This document shows, piece after piece, positions 1 through 13,509 of a stretch of DNA of 43,604 nt. This stretch comes from Plakobranchus ocellatus. Taxonomy: Eukaryota; Mollusca; Gastropoda; Plakobranchidae. Location: contig BLXT01007988.1 of assembly GCA_019648995.1 (NCBI GenBank), positions 477,396 to 520,999 of the forward strand, written 5' to 3'. A program made the translations under genes and the position numbers. The notes beneath the pieces were generated by a model. The model ran no database searches. It was not told where the DNA came from and saw nothing but the letters and a program-made list of their open reading frames with translations. Position 1 is the stretch's first letter, and each line of letters starts with the position of its first letter.

Positions 1-573
1 GAGGTACAAAGGCAGTGGACATCAGTTCCATTGTTATGATTTCGGTTAAAGAGGCAGAGGAAGGCATGGTACCTTTTAAGACATCTTTATCATTGATCGT
101 TTTTTTTTCCAACCTCGCTTTTCCTGTTGAAAATATGGACAAGTTGGATAACTCATGACAAATAGCTGTCTATATGATTGCCCATGATAAAAACTAATGA
201 AGAAAAAAAAAGGCTTGATTTAAATTTCCCATACGGTTATTTTCTTTTGCGCAGTAGTGACTATTTTTTCATCCTGTCATCTTTTTTTCTTTTTTTTTTT
301 TTTTTGCATTTAAAAAAGTATCAATTTTCTCTCAGCAATTGGAATCATCTTTAAGTAATCAATTCGGGCCTGTTTTGATTTGTGAAAAAAAAAAAAAAAC
401 CTGATTCCATACAGATCTGCAGCTAACTCTAACCTTTCATTCATATCATTTGTCCCAATTCTCGCGTTGAGAGTGAAGACGTGTGGAGATAACGGGTATC
501 ATACTTGATTTTTGTGGATACGCTCTCACGCTTTCAAAAGACTACATCTTTAAATATATTAGTAGAAAAAAGC

Positions 574-987
574 CATGAGAAGAACGATCTGTTTTGAATG
601 AGCAATCTGTGTGGGAAAATCCAGGTGAGAAGAACGATCTGTTTTGAATTAGCAATCTCTGGGAAAAACCAGATGAGAAGAACGATCTGTTTTGAATGAG
701 CAATCTCTCTGGAAACACCAGATGAGAAGAACGATCTGTTTTGAATGAGCAGTCTCTCTGGGAAAAACCAGGTGAGAAGAACGATCTGTTTTGAATGAGC
801 AATCTCTCTAGAAACACCAGATGAGAAAAACGATCTGTTTTGAATGAGCAATCTCTGTGGGAAAATCCAGGTGAGAAGAACGATCTGTTTTGAATGAGCA
901 ATCTCTGTGGGAAAAACCAGGTGAGAAGAACGATCTGTTTTGAATATGCAGTCTCTCTGGGAAAACCAGATGAAAAGAACGATCTCT
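574..987. repeat. 49-bp minisatellite, about 8 copies
   Basis: Head-to-tail copies of a 48-50 bp unit beginning gagaagaacgatctgttttg and ending in ccaggt or ccagat. Units differ at a few sites (ctgtgggaaaatcc versus ctctggaaacacc), giving at least two unit types that alternate irregularly. The last copy degenerates at about 970. The apparent minus-strand ORFs here simply read through the repeat. Confidence 0.95.
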
Positions 988-1973
988 AATATCTCTAGAA
1001 TTATCTCTTTGCATTTCCTTCAGAATTTTTCCCCTAAGCTTTTAGAAAGACATTTGAATACTTGGGGCCAATTTCTGTTTTCTTTTTCAACAGTTGTTTG
1101 AAATATCATAGACAAAAAAAAAGTATAGTCAAATTAAAGGTGGCGCAATAAGCTACTTATCTTGAAAATCTCTGTATTTTGTTCAGGATTTTTTCCCTAA
1201 ACCCTCTGTGTTAAAACTGCACAGAGTACCAAACACCCTTGGTATTTCCTGACGATTTTGTTCTTGAATTTGTATGTATCTCAATTTTGGTCAAACACTT
1301 TATGTGATTTTCTCTCAGCGCAAAGAATTATTGAATAATATGAAGCATTCATGTTACATCTTCATTGTTGAGCCTTTTCAATGCTAAGAGTTAATGAGTT
1401 ATATATAAGACATGCTACATCTGCAGTGTTGTCCTCTCCATCAGACCGTAGGACGAAAATTTGTTTCAATTTAACAAATTTCTTTATCATTTTCCTAGTA
1501 TATTTGGTATATTTGACTGAGTGGTGGTCTAATAGTTTTGAATAAAAAGGACACTCCTGTATTTTATTTCATAGAAAATTATACCCATTGTTCAACATAC
1601 TAATCATCATTGATTGGCAAAGTGTGATTTTTATAAGTTAAAAAATCTCAAGAGATTTCATGATTAGTCTATGGAGATTTTTAAATCAATATACATGTAT
1701 TATTATATGTATTTTATAAATTTAGGATGATGGCGGTTAGCTAAACATTATAATAAAGACCAAATACTGAATCACAAGAAAAATATGATATTGCTGAGAT
1801 ACAAAGTGTTCCACAGTGATTCCATCTTCCCAGCTTTTGCAAAATTTACTTAAGCTGTTCTGTTGTTCTTAGCTGTACACTCCATTGGTTGGTTGTTTTT
1901 TTTTCTGTCTTGATTTGAAGTTCGATTTGAGCAATTTGTGAAGATGAACTTCAGCCCAGTCCAAGTGAGTCAG

Positions 1974-1986
1974 AGGTCAGAGGTCA
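1974..1986 (+). promoter_or_regulatory. DR1 nuclear-receptor-like direct repeat
   Basis: AGGTCA G AGGTCA, a perfect one-base-spaced direct repeat, about 3.1 kb past the GSAP stop codon. There is no gene context to tell what it would regulate, and chance occurrence is possible. Confidence 0.3.
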
Positions 1987-4900
1987 CATTTTCAACTTTT
2001 TTTAAACCATTAAGACAGTGTTAACCTTCTTTCTTTGAGCTTTGCAGTGTTAAAAAAACTAGCTAGGGCTATGTTGATTCTTAGCCAAGATAGATCTATG
2101 CAATTTTTTACTTTTTTGATAAAAAACATTTCAAAGAAGGAAACACTACTTTAAATTTACTTTCCTCATGAGTTTTATATGCAATATCAAACTGATAAGG
2201 CCTGATCTCAAGGCATACAGCAATTCTGTAAATAAATATAAACACTAAATTTTATCCTTCATTTCCACCGTTAAAGGCAAAATGATTGTTGGTTGCTTTC
2301 CTCTATTGTATTAGAATAAACCTACAAATGAGATGAAAATGTTCAAAGCAAACGACATTAGTTCTGAATTGGTGGCTTCATCAGTGATGAGTTTGCTAGT
2401 AATGCGGACGTTAGGAAGTTAGAAGCTCATCTCTAGCATTCAGAGGCTCAGTTTTATACCTTTAATAAAGCTTACCGAGAAAAAAAAAAAAGACTTTTTC
2501 ATTTTTATTGAACTGTTTAATTTTTGACGGATCAACAATGCAGACATGATTCACTCAGAGTTACATAAGATTACCTGTTTTTCTTTTTCTTTTTTTTTTT
2601 TTTTTGAAACATGGCAAAGCAAAAATGTTTGAAATAATACAATTGGTAGTAAAGAAAATATATGTGCTTATATTACATTTATAGGGATTTTTAGTAAAAA
2701 AATAACAATAACATTAAAAAAAGAATATTGTATTATAAAATACAATATAAAATGGCACAAGCATGTTTAGTGCTAAGATTATCAATGGAATAGGAATGGA
2801 GCAACAAAAGCCAAACATGAGAATTTTCAAGAATCTCTTTACGTTTTTCAGTGAAAGAGCTTGGTGAGTACTTTAGTAACCTAAAGCGTTAGTCTCTGTT
2901 GGTGCACACACCAAACAGCAATCAAAAACGGACAGTCCCATTAGATTTCAGGTTTTGAGTAAGTTTTATGAACATCAGTGCAACCTGCTCCCTTGTGGGA
3001 GTCTCAGTATTATTGCCTTGAATAAAAGTGATATTTCCCAGAATGGCTCAAACATATACATGGTCTAAAGAAATAAAAATTCTTATGGTACAAATTAACA
3101 AGCAGAGATTTAAAAAGAAAACATGATTTTTTTTATGAAATGCTGGTTAAAGATTCAAATAATCATCAATAATGTACTGTATGTGGTATTCTTCTTTCTT
3201 CACTATCTTTCAATAAAATGATTTTTATAGTTTGATGATAGAATTTATTCAATGTACAAGTACAAGGTATGCACATATTCTGACTGAGTATATTCTTTGC
3301 TGTTTGCTTATATACATTACCTGTTTAGAGAGTGTATAGTTATTTAACAAAAAACAATTTGGTTTGCTCAAAATGTACTTAACTCTAACTTCATATGTAT
3401 CGACTTTCAATAGTGAACAAATATAATCTTCTTTTGCATATTCTGTCTGTATAAGGATAAAATATTGTTAACAAGCAATGACTTTAACCTTCTCAGCACC
3501 ATGTGCCATGATCATGACACTATGACCATCGCCTGTTCTCTCTTATTTAAGCCCACTGAAATACTAATCTGGCAACTTCTTTATGTGTGTCTTGTATGAA
3601 GAACCTGATCTTCTTCTTCTTCCTTTGTTATCTCTAAAAAATCTTAATTTTGACTTGGCAAATGCGTAGTGTGAAATTTTTTAGCACCGCACTCAGAGGG
3701 TTAAAAGTTCTTGAAAGTCAGATCTTTAAGTTCTAAATGATAAAAATAACTGTAGTTTTATGTATTTAAGAACAATAACATCATTTATCAAAGAACACAG
3801 TGTTTATAGAATTGAAGTTTAATAAAGAAACAATTCGGATAGATTCATATATCAGGCTAAGTGCTCAATACAGAAAATGGGAACCTACAGATATTTTTTT
3901 TTTAATCTTTTTTTCTTATTCTTTAATTTAGACTTACAAACAATATGACTGCCTTGTTGAGTTAAGAGTGCAAATGGATGCTCTTTTAATCTCATGTTTT
4001 TTATATAAGATTTTTCAAAGAGAGTTTTGGATGATCAGCAGATTTGAAAAGAATTAAAAGTTGTACAACGCTACATTTACATTTTAAATAACGATTCTCA
4101 GGTGTACAATGAGATGTTTTGGATAGCCACAAAAATATTTGAAAAGAGGAGACTTGGACAAGTATTGGACAAAAGTATGTTTTATCGTGTGCTCATATTA
4201 ATCTTATTTAAGCCCAACAATCTACTAGCAACATGACTTGGTATGAATTTATATAAGTAAACCTGTTGTTTTTTTTTAGGCTAAGTAATTCTCTATTATA
4301 AAAAAAATTTATAACACATGTAGATCTTCAAAGTCACCTCATTGTGTTTTCTGTTCACAGAAACTGCCTAGGAACACAAATGAGGCTTGAAATATCAGTG
4401 CATTCATTTTATCAAAATGAGTAAGTTTGAAAAAAAATGGGGTAGAGCCTGAACATAATTAAAAAATGCCATGCCAATACATCTGCTTCATGAATTATGT
4501 GGACTTCATTCATAATAGGCATAAATGAGACTCAATACCAAAATAATGCTTGGCAATTCAGAAAATCATTGGATTCATTTGATTCTTCTTGGCATTTCAT
4601 ACAAGGTCACCTTGCCAGCAATATTTAAATAAATTATTTTAAAAAAAGGTTAAAATACTCTCAAAGTAACACAACTAATGGCTGAATATGTCTTCACGGA
4701 ATGAAACTCTTTACAGAAGGAACAATTTTTAGAAAATAAGTGCAACTGGGACCAGCCTTTACTTTAGTTTTAGTTATGATGAGCTTTATAAATTTCATAT
4801 TAGTTCCAGATTGGTATATATTTGTTTCTTTTGGCTTACCTACTATCAAATATGGAAGACAGCTTGATTAAGACGAAATCAGCCCTTTTAAATAATTTAG

Positions 4901-5130
4901 CTCTGTTCAGATTTCAGCAAAATTTAAGCAAAAAAAAAAAAGAAGAGAAAACAAAAGAAATTATCTCTGACCTGTAAACATCTATACCAGATATTTAGCA
5001 ACGAATACGTCTTTAACAAAAGAGAATTACTGGTATCTTTTCAATACATTTGTAGAAAACTGATCAATCTAACAATATCCTTCGCCAGCCTAAAGTAACG
5101 TATAAATACACACACGATGATAGTGGGAGA

Positions 5131-8100
5131 CTAAAAGTTGACAGTAGACAGATCAAATGGTGTCTTTGTCTTGGTGTTGTACAAAGCGGCCTGTTCAATC
5201 AGATGTGTATCAAAGTTTACTGTACGAGTAGATGTCGTGTCTGGAGACAGAAAACAAAGGAATGACAAGTTTCCAAATGCGCCCACAGAGATTGGCACAT
5301 AAAAGAAGATTCGACAACAAAACTTACACCTTTGAAAAGTCAGCAGATTCTCATCCCTTTCTTAAATTTAGCCAACAATTTTGTTGGCTTTGCTTTCCTT
5401 TCCCCACTGAAAATAAAATCATTTTATTTGAGACATCATTATTCTTTGTAAAATACCAACTAACTCCTCCAGGTATATCATATTCATTACTTATATATCA
5501 AGCTCACTACATAGCCAGAAACCAGCTCTAATGAATTAAATGAAGAGTAAATCACTTTCTGGTAAAAGACATTTTAAAGTTTAATTTTTTGCTCTTCATT
5601 TCAATATCTTTTTTTTCACGACTTGAAACATTTTTATTTTTTTGCACAAATCAGGGTAACCAGATCTACTTTTCACCATTACAAAGTTTTCAAAAAGCAG
5701 TTGCAAGCCATGTTAATGGTTTTAATATCAAAATGTGTCCTGTTGCTTATACAGATCAGTCTTGAGACATATGGTGATGAAGACAATAATCATGGTGTGA
5801 GTATGATCCTAATCATGATGATGAAAATAACAGCAATACCTCAAAATATCGCCTAGCACTGTTTATAAAGGTGAATGATTGATTTTCTTATTATAATTTC
5901 ACTGACATGATTCAAATATTCATCTAGCAAAGAAACTGCCTACGTTTCTGAATAACAATTGTGAATTTGGCACACACTCATTATTTTCTTTATAACCGTT
6001 GGCTTCCTGTACAGTTAACAACAAAAAAAACAATTCAACATAAAGGGAAAAAATGCATCACTTACTGTTCACAATTGTTTCCAGATGTTTCATCAAAGTG
6101 CCCAGTGGAGGGAAAGGGGCGTCATCACTTGTCCCAGCCATGGTGTGGCGAGAGTTGTGTGGATCCATGGGTCGGGCTGTGTCCAACCAGAGAGAAGATT
6201 GATGAGCAAAAAAAAAAATCTTTTGAATATGATCAAACAACAAAAGACTACGCAATCAATTCAAGCAATATCAATTAGATACATCCAAAGAAAATAAACA
6301 AATGTTATATGCAGTAATCATGAAAAAAAAATGTCAAGTCTTAGGAAAATAAAGCAAAAGACACATGTAAAAAAAAATTCACAAGCCTACAATAAAATAT
6401 TTTGATTTGCCAGCATAAATATTGCAAGTAATCAGAAAAGGGAGAAAATCAAAGTTATCATACTATGTTTAGTATATTGCCTTCTCATAAATATGCCAGA
6501 TGTAAAGATTACTTAAAGCTACCATTTCATAAACAATTTTGAAGAATTTCAAAAATATTTTTTCTTCACAGAAATATTTGCCACTGTTGATTTATTGATT
6601 AAAGTTCATAGTACTCTTGAAAAAAAAAAAAGGAGCAAAGAGTGAAGTTTCACAAGAAGGTTACAAAACATGTAAATAGGATTGCAAAATAGAGGCTATT
6701 TCAATGAAAAATTTAATTTTTAATGAGATTTGCATAATATCACATGCAAACAGATAGATACAGAGAAATAGAGAGGAGGGAGGGAGAGCTACACAGACAG
6801 AGAGAGAGCTGTCAAATATACATGTGTACAAATTAAGGAAAATAAAATGACTAATACTGTCAAAATATCAAATTGCATTTCCAATTCCATATAGTCCATC
6901 ATAGCTAGCACAATGAAATATGTAAGAAAGAGATGTTTCTCTCCATGACTAAACGACAGATTTTTACAAAAATAATCATGCCCTAATCTGCAAACTCTGA
7001 TGGTGTAGAATATGATGGTTCAAAATAAAGTTCAATAGTATGGGAGCAAGTGCAATGTTTGCTGATCTTTATGTGTATAGGAAACCTAAAAAGGCTTTTC
7101 TTTATAAGGTTCATTCATCCATTTGCCATTGTACAAGAGTGTTAAATGAAGCTTTGGCATTAATTACATTTAAAAAATGTTTTACTTGTCTGATATTCTT
7201 TCTCATATTACTATACTTATACTACTTTTATTATTTATACCAAATTTGCACTGTTAAATATTTTTTTCTAAAATCGAGATTTTGGTGGATGTTGCAGATC
7301 TGTATTTCATGGATCTTGCGTAAAGATCTAAATTTTAGAATGCAAGAAGTGTTAATCTACACAACATGCCAACTCAGTATCACCAAACCGGAATCTTTCT
7401 TGTTTTCTAATGGTCCTGATAATCTGTGCTCTAGATTTGTGCATTAAAAGTTATAGATCTAGATGTTAATTATCGTATCAGATCTAATCTAGATTTTAGG
7501 TTGTGAAAATGCAATGAAATTTCTCTGTTCTTTTGACCATGGTAATCTGCTAGCTTCTCAGATCAGGCCATTTATGATTCTAAAGTGAACCACTCTGCTA
7601 TTGGAGTATTTGTTACACTTTTTTTCTTGTAATAAAAAGTGGCCAGTCTTCTGGATTTTTTTCTTTACATTGTGGTGTTAAAAATCTGTTTCAAAACAAA
7701 ATTTTCACCACGATTTTTTTGTCAGAATGCTGCCAGATCATCAGCATTTCTGGAATTCCAAAAATTTCCAGGAAAGTGGCATCTCTGATCAGTGTCCAAC
7801 TAGAAGCTTCTCTTGTTAAAATACCCCTTTTGCCTAAATTTAACATGCCCTCTATAAATATTTTTAGGTGCATCTGCCCTCATAAAAATTTTCTTGCTTG
7901 AAAGTTTTTTTTAATCTCCACAAACTGGCTGTCTCATTGGAAACTCTAATGCTACTTAGTTTCTAAAGTTCAATGCTTTCTTTTCTTGCCTTAGAATTAT
8001 CATCCATTTTTTATATGACCCCAGACTGATAAGAAAATGGCCTTGGTCATTTTTTACCCTAGTGAGAAAATCACAGAAAAAACTTTCGGCATATATACCA

Positions 8101-11100
8101 TTTTGACTTAGGCCACATGAGATTTTCCAAAATAGCTGTAGGAGGACTTTGGGGATTTTAATTTTTTTGGCAATATCTGATAGGGGGCATTTTAGGCAAG
8201 CCTGCAATGTAGCATTTTTAAATTGGCCTAAGTCTGACGTACGCCATTTTCAAACCAGTTTGACGAATTTGAAAAAAAAATTCTTTGGGATAAACCATGC
8301 AATGGCTGCAGTAACCAAAGTTATTAAAGGGTGGAAGGATAGGAGTCTTAAGGCACATGTTTTTATCTCAATGTTCATGCCAAAGTGATTGTTACCAATC
8401 GACTTAGCAAGGTCAAACTATAGGAAAACAATCAAGCAAACTTTTGTTATTCAGCATGGCTGCAACAGTGATGGTTACCATCTTGATTCTCCATTTAAAA
8501 AATTGTTGATTTTCAAAACGTATTAGTTCCATTTTTTTTTCTATCATATCATTTCAAATTTCTGGCTGAGATTAGGAAGGATTATGTCTTTGCAATCATT
8601 GAGGACATAATAAAAAATACATTTATATTAATATTTCAATAATGACATTTTTAGAATGGAAGAAGAAAAAAAAAACAACAGATATTCTCATCCAACTTTC
8701 AGGATTCTCCAAAACTATGTTAGATATTGAAAATGCTCATATCATTGTATTTGTCACACTCAAAGGCAACCACACAGCAAATTTCAAGACTATCAGTCCA
8801 TAAACAATGGAACAGATAGGCTTTTTATGCAAAAAAAGAAAAAAAAAAAAGCCACACTTTGAAAACAATGCGTCTGAAGTTAGAGAAAGTAGGCACATAG
8901 AGGGTTTTATTGATCTGACACACAGAGCTATTTCTCAAGCAGCTGCAAGCCTAAAGAAAGATTATTTTTGCTTGCAGTTTTAAACGTTCTTATGAGAAGA
9001 CCCTACCCTCTATTGAAAAACAACCATTCTCAACAACGGAGACACTGAAATGTATGGATTTTCTAATGAATTTTTGTAGCAAAATGGTTCAACTTTAGAA
9101 ATCTATTAAAACATGGATATCGATATGTCATATGTCATGATGACTTATTGTCGATAGCTCCTCACCTTAAGAGCAACCTCCCCAACCAAAATTTTTAAAG
9201 TCACTATGAATTACAAGATGATTGCTATCAGCTCCAATATCAGGCTGGTGAATTACTGAACGTTAAATGTGGACAAAACAGCAAAAGTCAAAATGCTTTC
9301 ACAAACTCCTCCGAATGTGGCATACAGATCACCTTACTAATAAAAAAGTAAAGTCGGTCCCACACTTAGTTCAAGCATCGGGGACCAGGTGTACCGTCCT
9401 GGTTGTTCCTGGCATACGGTATTATGAGGTAGTTTGCCATTGCTTTCCTCACCGCCTTTTCTTTTTCTGGGTCTTAAGAGACCTAGCTACCCATTAAGTG
9501 CTGGGTGGACACATAGGAGCAATGATAATCTGACTTGGCCCACACTAGGAATCAAACCTCGGATCTCTTAGTTTGTAGCCAATGCCCTACCAGATGAGCC
9601 ACCGCTCCCCCCACCTTACTAATAAGGAAGGCAAAAACTAAACATTTGAATGCCATCCAACCGTACAACCACAGCCTGATTCAGTGAGAAGCCACAAACT
9701 AAAGATATGAAGATCAGGGATTATCAGGGCTGACCAAGACTGACCATCCTACAGAGTAAGGAGGGAAATGAAGTAGCAGACACTGGAAGCAATGCAAGAC
9801 ACCATAAAATAGTGAACTCTATTGGACTGCAATATCATACTGCAAAAATCCAAGAATAACGAGGCAAGGAGGAGGCTGGTTGTAAAATCTACAGTGGTGC
9901 CCCAATGACGGGCCAAACTATTGAGATAGGTGAAGGTGGTGACTTTGAACGGATCAGAAAACTGTTTGACACCCAACTGCAGAGTCACAGGTTAGCCTGG
10001 CAGCCACTAATGACAGGAGTAGCCATTATTATTTTTTTTGAAAATCCATGATATTTTAAAATTTTATTTGCAATCTTACAAGAAAAAACTAAAGCTGCAT
10101 GCACTGAATGGTTCAAGCAGAATGATGTTACACTGTTTGTTTCAAAAGATTTTTTTTGGGGGGTTGGGTCAATCAGCATTGATCAAGGATTTGAAACATG
10201 AGCTGATAGTGAATCAGAGCCACGCTCCCTCCCTCAAGCTTGTCTCCCACCACAATGTTTATTTACACTATTTTCAGGCATAGGTCTAGATTCAACTTTT
10301 GACTCACTATAACAATTAGAATCAGATCTATATTCAAGTCTCCCTCCAGACCCTTGAATTCAGCTCTACATCATATAATCTGGGTCAGTGTCATCATCAT
10401 CTGTATGGTTACCACTGTCATGATTCCAGTGAATGGAACAGAATCTTCCGTTCCTTGAGATAGGGCTGGGATAATTGTCTCCGATATTTTTGTCAAAGTG
10501 TTGATCCTGGTACTTTGTCAACTTGTTCCCATGATTTTCTTTTGGGTTTATGTACACTTTTTCATTATTATATCTATAAATATAAATGCTTAAAGGTCTT
10601 TAATTTATAACTCCTATTTTCTTTGTAATTTGCAAAATATGTAGACTTAAAATGTATTCCTTCAGCCCTTACTCTATGGACAATTTACTTTCTCATTAAA
10701 AACAAACAACAAAAAAACCCAGTTAAATTTTAACCCCTTTGAATTCTCAAAAAATAAAAAAAACCCAAATAAGGCAACAACAACAAAAAAAACCTAATAA
10801 AGATCATACTTAATTATTAATCTAAAAAGAAACTATTTCTATGCAATCAACTAGCACCTTTTCAAGATTAATTCTATAAAATTATCCGCCCAAAGCAGTA
10901 ACCAATACTATAGTCTATTAAAATACAAAAACAATAATAATGTAAGTTCAAGCGTTTTTCCTAAGCAAAAGCATAATTCTGCAAGCATTTGTATGAAGCT
11001 TTTTCACTCATTTAACACGTAATGAAAAAAAGCTCCAACATTTTAAAAAATTTGTAATTTAACTCTTGGCTGTGCAGGAGAAAGAAATGCAATCAGTATG

Positions 11101-13509
11101 CAAGGATAAGTTTTTTGGGCACAAACAGTGCATTAGAGAAAAGACAAAGGGAAGGGAAGGAGCATTTCGTCACTGACCTTGCTGGATCATATCACCACTA
11201 CTATCAACTCTCAAGATGTGACCTTCACAAGGTTAATTCAAAATAATAAACAGTCTCAAAACTAGAACAAAATTTCAACAACAGCAATAATCACAAATAT
11301 AAACATGCTATCCACTAAAGTAACTGCAAGATTTCATTTCACAGGAGATAAAACAAATTAAAAGAATTTTTCGGTTCATATGAGTCCAACATCTGAAAAA
11401 ATGAATTCAGAGTCCACATTTTTACATCATTTGCACACAAAAAATCTATATAAGAAAAAAAAAGCCAAGGACACTAGCATAATTACCCAACATATGACGC
11501 AATAAAAATATTAAGGAAAGACAACACTTCCACTGATAGTAATAAATAAGGCTGAGATAAAATATCTTAATTTTAAGGTGGCATTCCAGATCCAAATTAA
11601 AAGAATCAACAAAAAAAAAAAAAAGAAAGATTTGTACCAGTACCTAATTGCAATATTTGTGTCACTTGCTCTCTGGCCTTTCTTTGCTGAGTGATGGGAT
11701 GTTTCCACCTCTCAAAACATTCCTCGGCAAATGGCTAAACAAATCAAAGAAAACAATATTAAAGTGATATTTAAAAAAGTTTTTTTTCTAAGAATTTTGA
11801 TGTAAGTAGTAAAAGAAAAACTGCTAATATAGGCAGCCCTATCCCCCTCCCTTCCAACTCCACCGTCATTCTTCCTAATATGCACACATTTTGAGCTTTC
11901 AATTATACTTTGAGTTACCATACCTCTAAAAATTTCTATCATTTTAATATGCATAAAATAAAGAGTGAAAGCTTAATCTTAAACTATCAGATAGTTGCAT
12001 TGTATTTTCTGATAGCTAATTAAAATAAGACTTAATTTGTGAAAGAAAGCATTATACTTCATTAGGCCTACAAGAAAACTTTCTAGCTTCCCTTGAGATA
12101 TTGTAAAACAGAGACCTATGTAGAGTAGGAAAAAAGCAAATTTGTTAACACAAGTAATAAAACAAAAAACATTACAAAGAATAATACCTTGGGTAATCTC
12201 GATATCACCTGGAATTTGATATGTGGGATTTCTTCATCTGCATCATCAGGTAAATCTAATAATCAGAGAAAATGTACAAATATTGATGCTGTGAAATCAC
12301 TTTTAAAATAGTCAATAACCATGAAAATTAACTGCTGGAATTATGCTTACAAAATAATGCTTTTAAATTCTGAGATACAAGAGGCATCCTCAAGAGGATT
12401 TCAAGAACAATATGCATGAAGCAATCTGCTCTATTACAATTATTATGATTATGATTCAAGAAGATGTAAAAACTAGTGTTGTGGTTCATTAAGAGAAAAG
12501 TATTAATTCAGTGCGTGAAAAGGATGGTTCACCCACTGTAATGCCTAGAAACATACTGAGGAATTATGTGTTATTGATAATTTATTGCTTATGATAGTGA
12601 TGATTATGTTAAAAACAAACCTTCCAATAGTTGTAGTATGAAGTCTGGAGTCAGTACCAGAATATGGTTGTCTACATACTGGAAGAACATACTAAAGATC
12701 ACAAAAAAAAAATTTAAAAAGTACATTATTGGAGAAAATATATTCACTATTCTCAACACGGTAGAAAAAATTAAAATGTTCTTACATAATACAAAAAATG
12801 AAAGTTCTTAAATTGTTACGGCATGGAAGCCAACTGCAAAAGCCTGAGAGTCCTACCTTGTATATCAACTGTGATACACTACTGACCATATATTAATTAT
12901 ATTTCCTGAGCTTTTCATAGGGATACTTTTATCATTTTTTCTACTGGGAGAATTCAGCCATTTCTTAATGTACAGCCAAGCATAATTACCTGATTGTGTG
13001 AGTATATGTGTTAATTTTTTTTCTTTGTATCAGGAATAATATATATATACATTTTATCCACCACAAATCAATAGCGATTGGAAGAAAGTTATAATTTGCT
13101 TGTAGGTATTGACAAACTAGATTAGGATTTTCTGAAGAGACATGTCAACCACTCTCATCTGTTTGGTTGTGAAGCTCTTTATCATTCATCTCCTAGTTGT
13201 ATTTATTTTATTCATTTAAGTACACTTCGTTTGAACTAAAAAAGAGGCTAGATGAAAATCCAGTGCATCAAGCATATCCACAGTGGAAATACACAATAAC
13301 ATCTTTCACATTTCAGCAGTGCAAGAGTGTGAAATAAAGCATTAGAACAAAACAGTAAAAATAAATCCCAAATAGAGTTCTTCCTTTATTTGGCTATGTT
13401 CATTTGTCATTTGTTTAAAAAAGTTTGAAAGAAAAAAGTAAATGATATTAATACACTCACTGAAGCTCTAAGCATTTGAATCCAAGTGCAGTGAAGAAGC
13501 TTGAGAAAC
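5131..13509 (-). CDS. GSAP: GSAP exons 24-30, C-terminal region and stop
   Basis: Exons: 24, 13461-13509; 25, 12621-12691; 26, 12188-12255; 27, 11644-11734; 28, 11178-11222; 29, 6066-6176; 30, 5131-5240 (TAG at 5133-5131). This region corresponds to the human C-terminal portion that includes the active 16-kDa fragment. Blocks seen: FFTALGFKCLELH then MFFQYVDNHILVLTPDFILQ (exons 24-25), IKFQVISRLPK (26), ERWKHPITQQRKAREQVTQILQ (27, shown in part), FPPLGTLMKHLETIVN (29) and LIEQAALYNTKTK (30). Exon 28 is the least certain: it is only 45 nt and poorly conserved, but has good splice sites and correct phase. A 4.9-kb intron separates exons 28 and 29. Confidence 0.84.

Larger units (their letters stand above)
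1..5130. other. 3' flank of GSAP, no gene recognised
   Basis: Apart from the minisatellite and the DR1 motif I see no coding exon. Sequence is AT-rich with poly-A/T runs. The 3' UTR of GSAP must begin at 5130 and run leftwards, but no AATAAA (tttatt on the plus strand) occurs close to the stop; candidates are a TTTAAT near 3985 and a tttatt near 3244. The first 158 bases are open in frame 3 but show nothing I recognise. Confidence 0.6.

Noticed and set aside
1-158. Open frame 3 at the left edge, possible exon of an upstream gene
   Set aside because: No convincing donor and no recognisable protein block; too short to support.
534-1014. Three overlapping minus-strand ORFs of 68-119 codons
   Set aside because: They read through the 49-bp minisatellite in different frames; the protein repeats are a by-product of the DNA repeat.
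5232-5531. 99-codon plus-strand ORF
   Set aside because: Antisense to GSAP intron 29, touching exon 30; composition looks random.
7040-7447. 135-codon plus-strand ORF
   Set aside because: Hydrophobic, T-rich chance ORF antisense in GSAP intron 28; no homology recognised.
9749-9988. 79-codon minus ORF and a plus-strand GNEVAD-like string resembling a retroelement RNase H
   Set aside because: The match is a few residues, needs frame changes and contains stops; not enough to call an element.
10366-10557. Minus-strand ORF with an Asp-rich end, considered as an alternative last GSAP exon
   Set aside because: Exon 28 joins exon 29 in phase, and exons 29-30 carry the conserved C-terminal blocks. 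This ORF shows no acceptor or similarity to the family.
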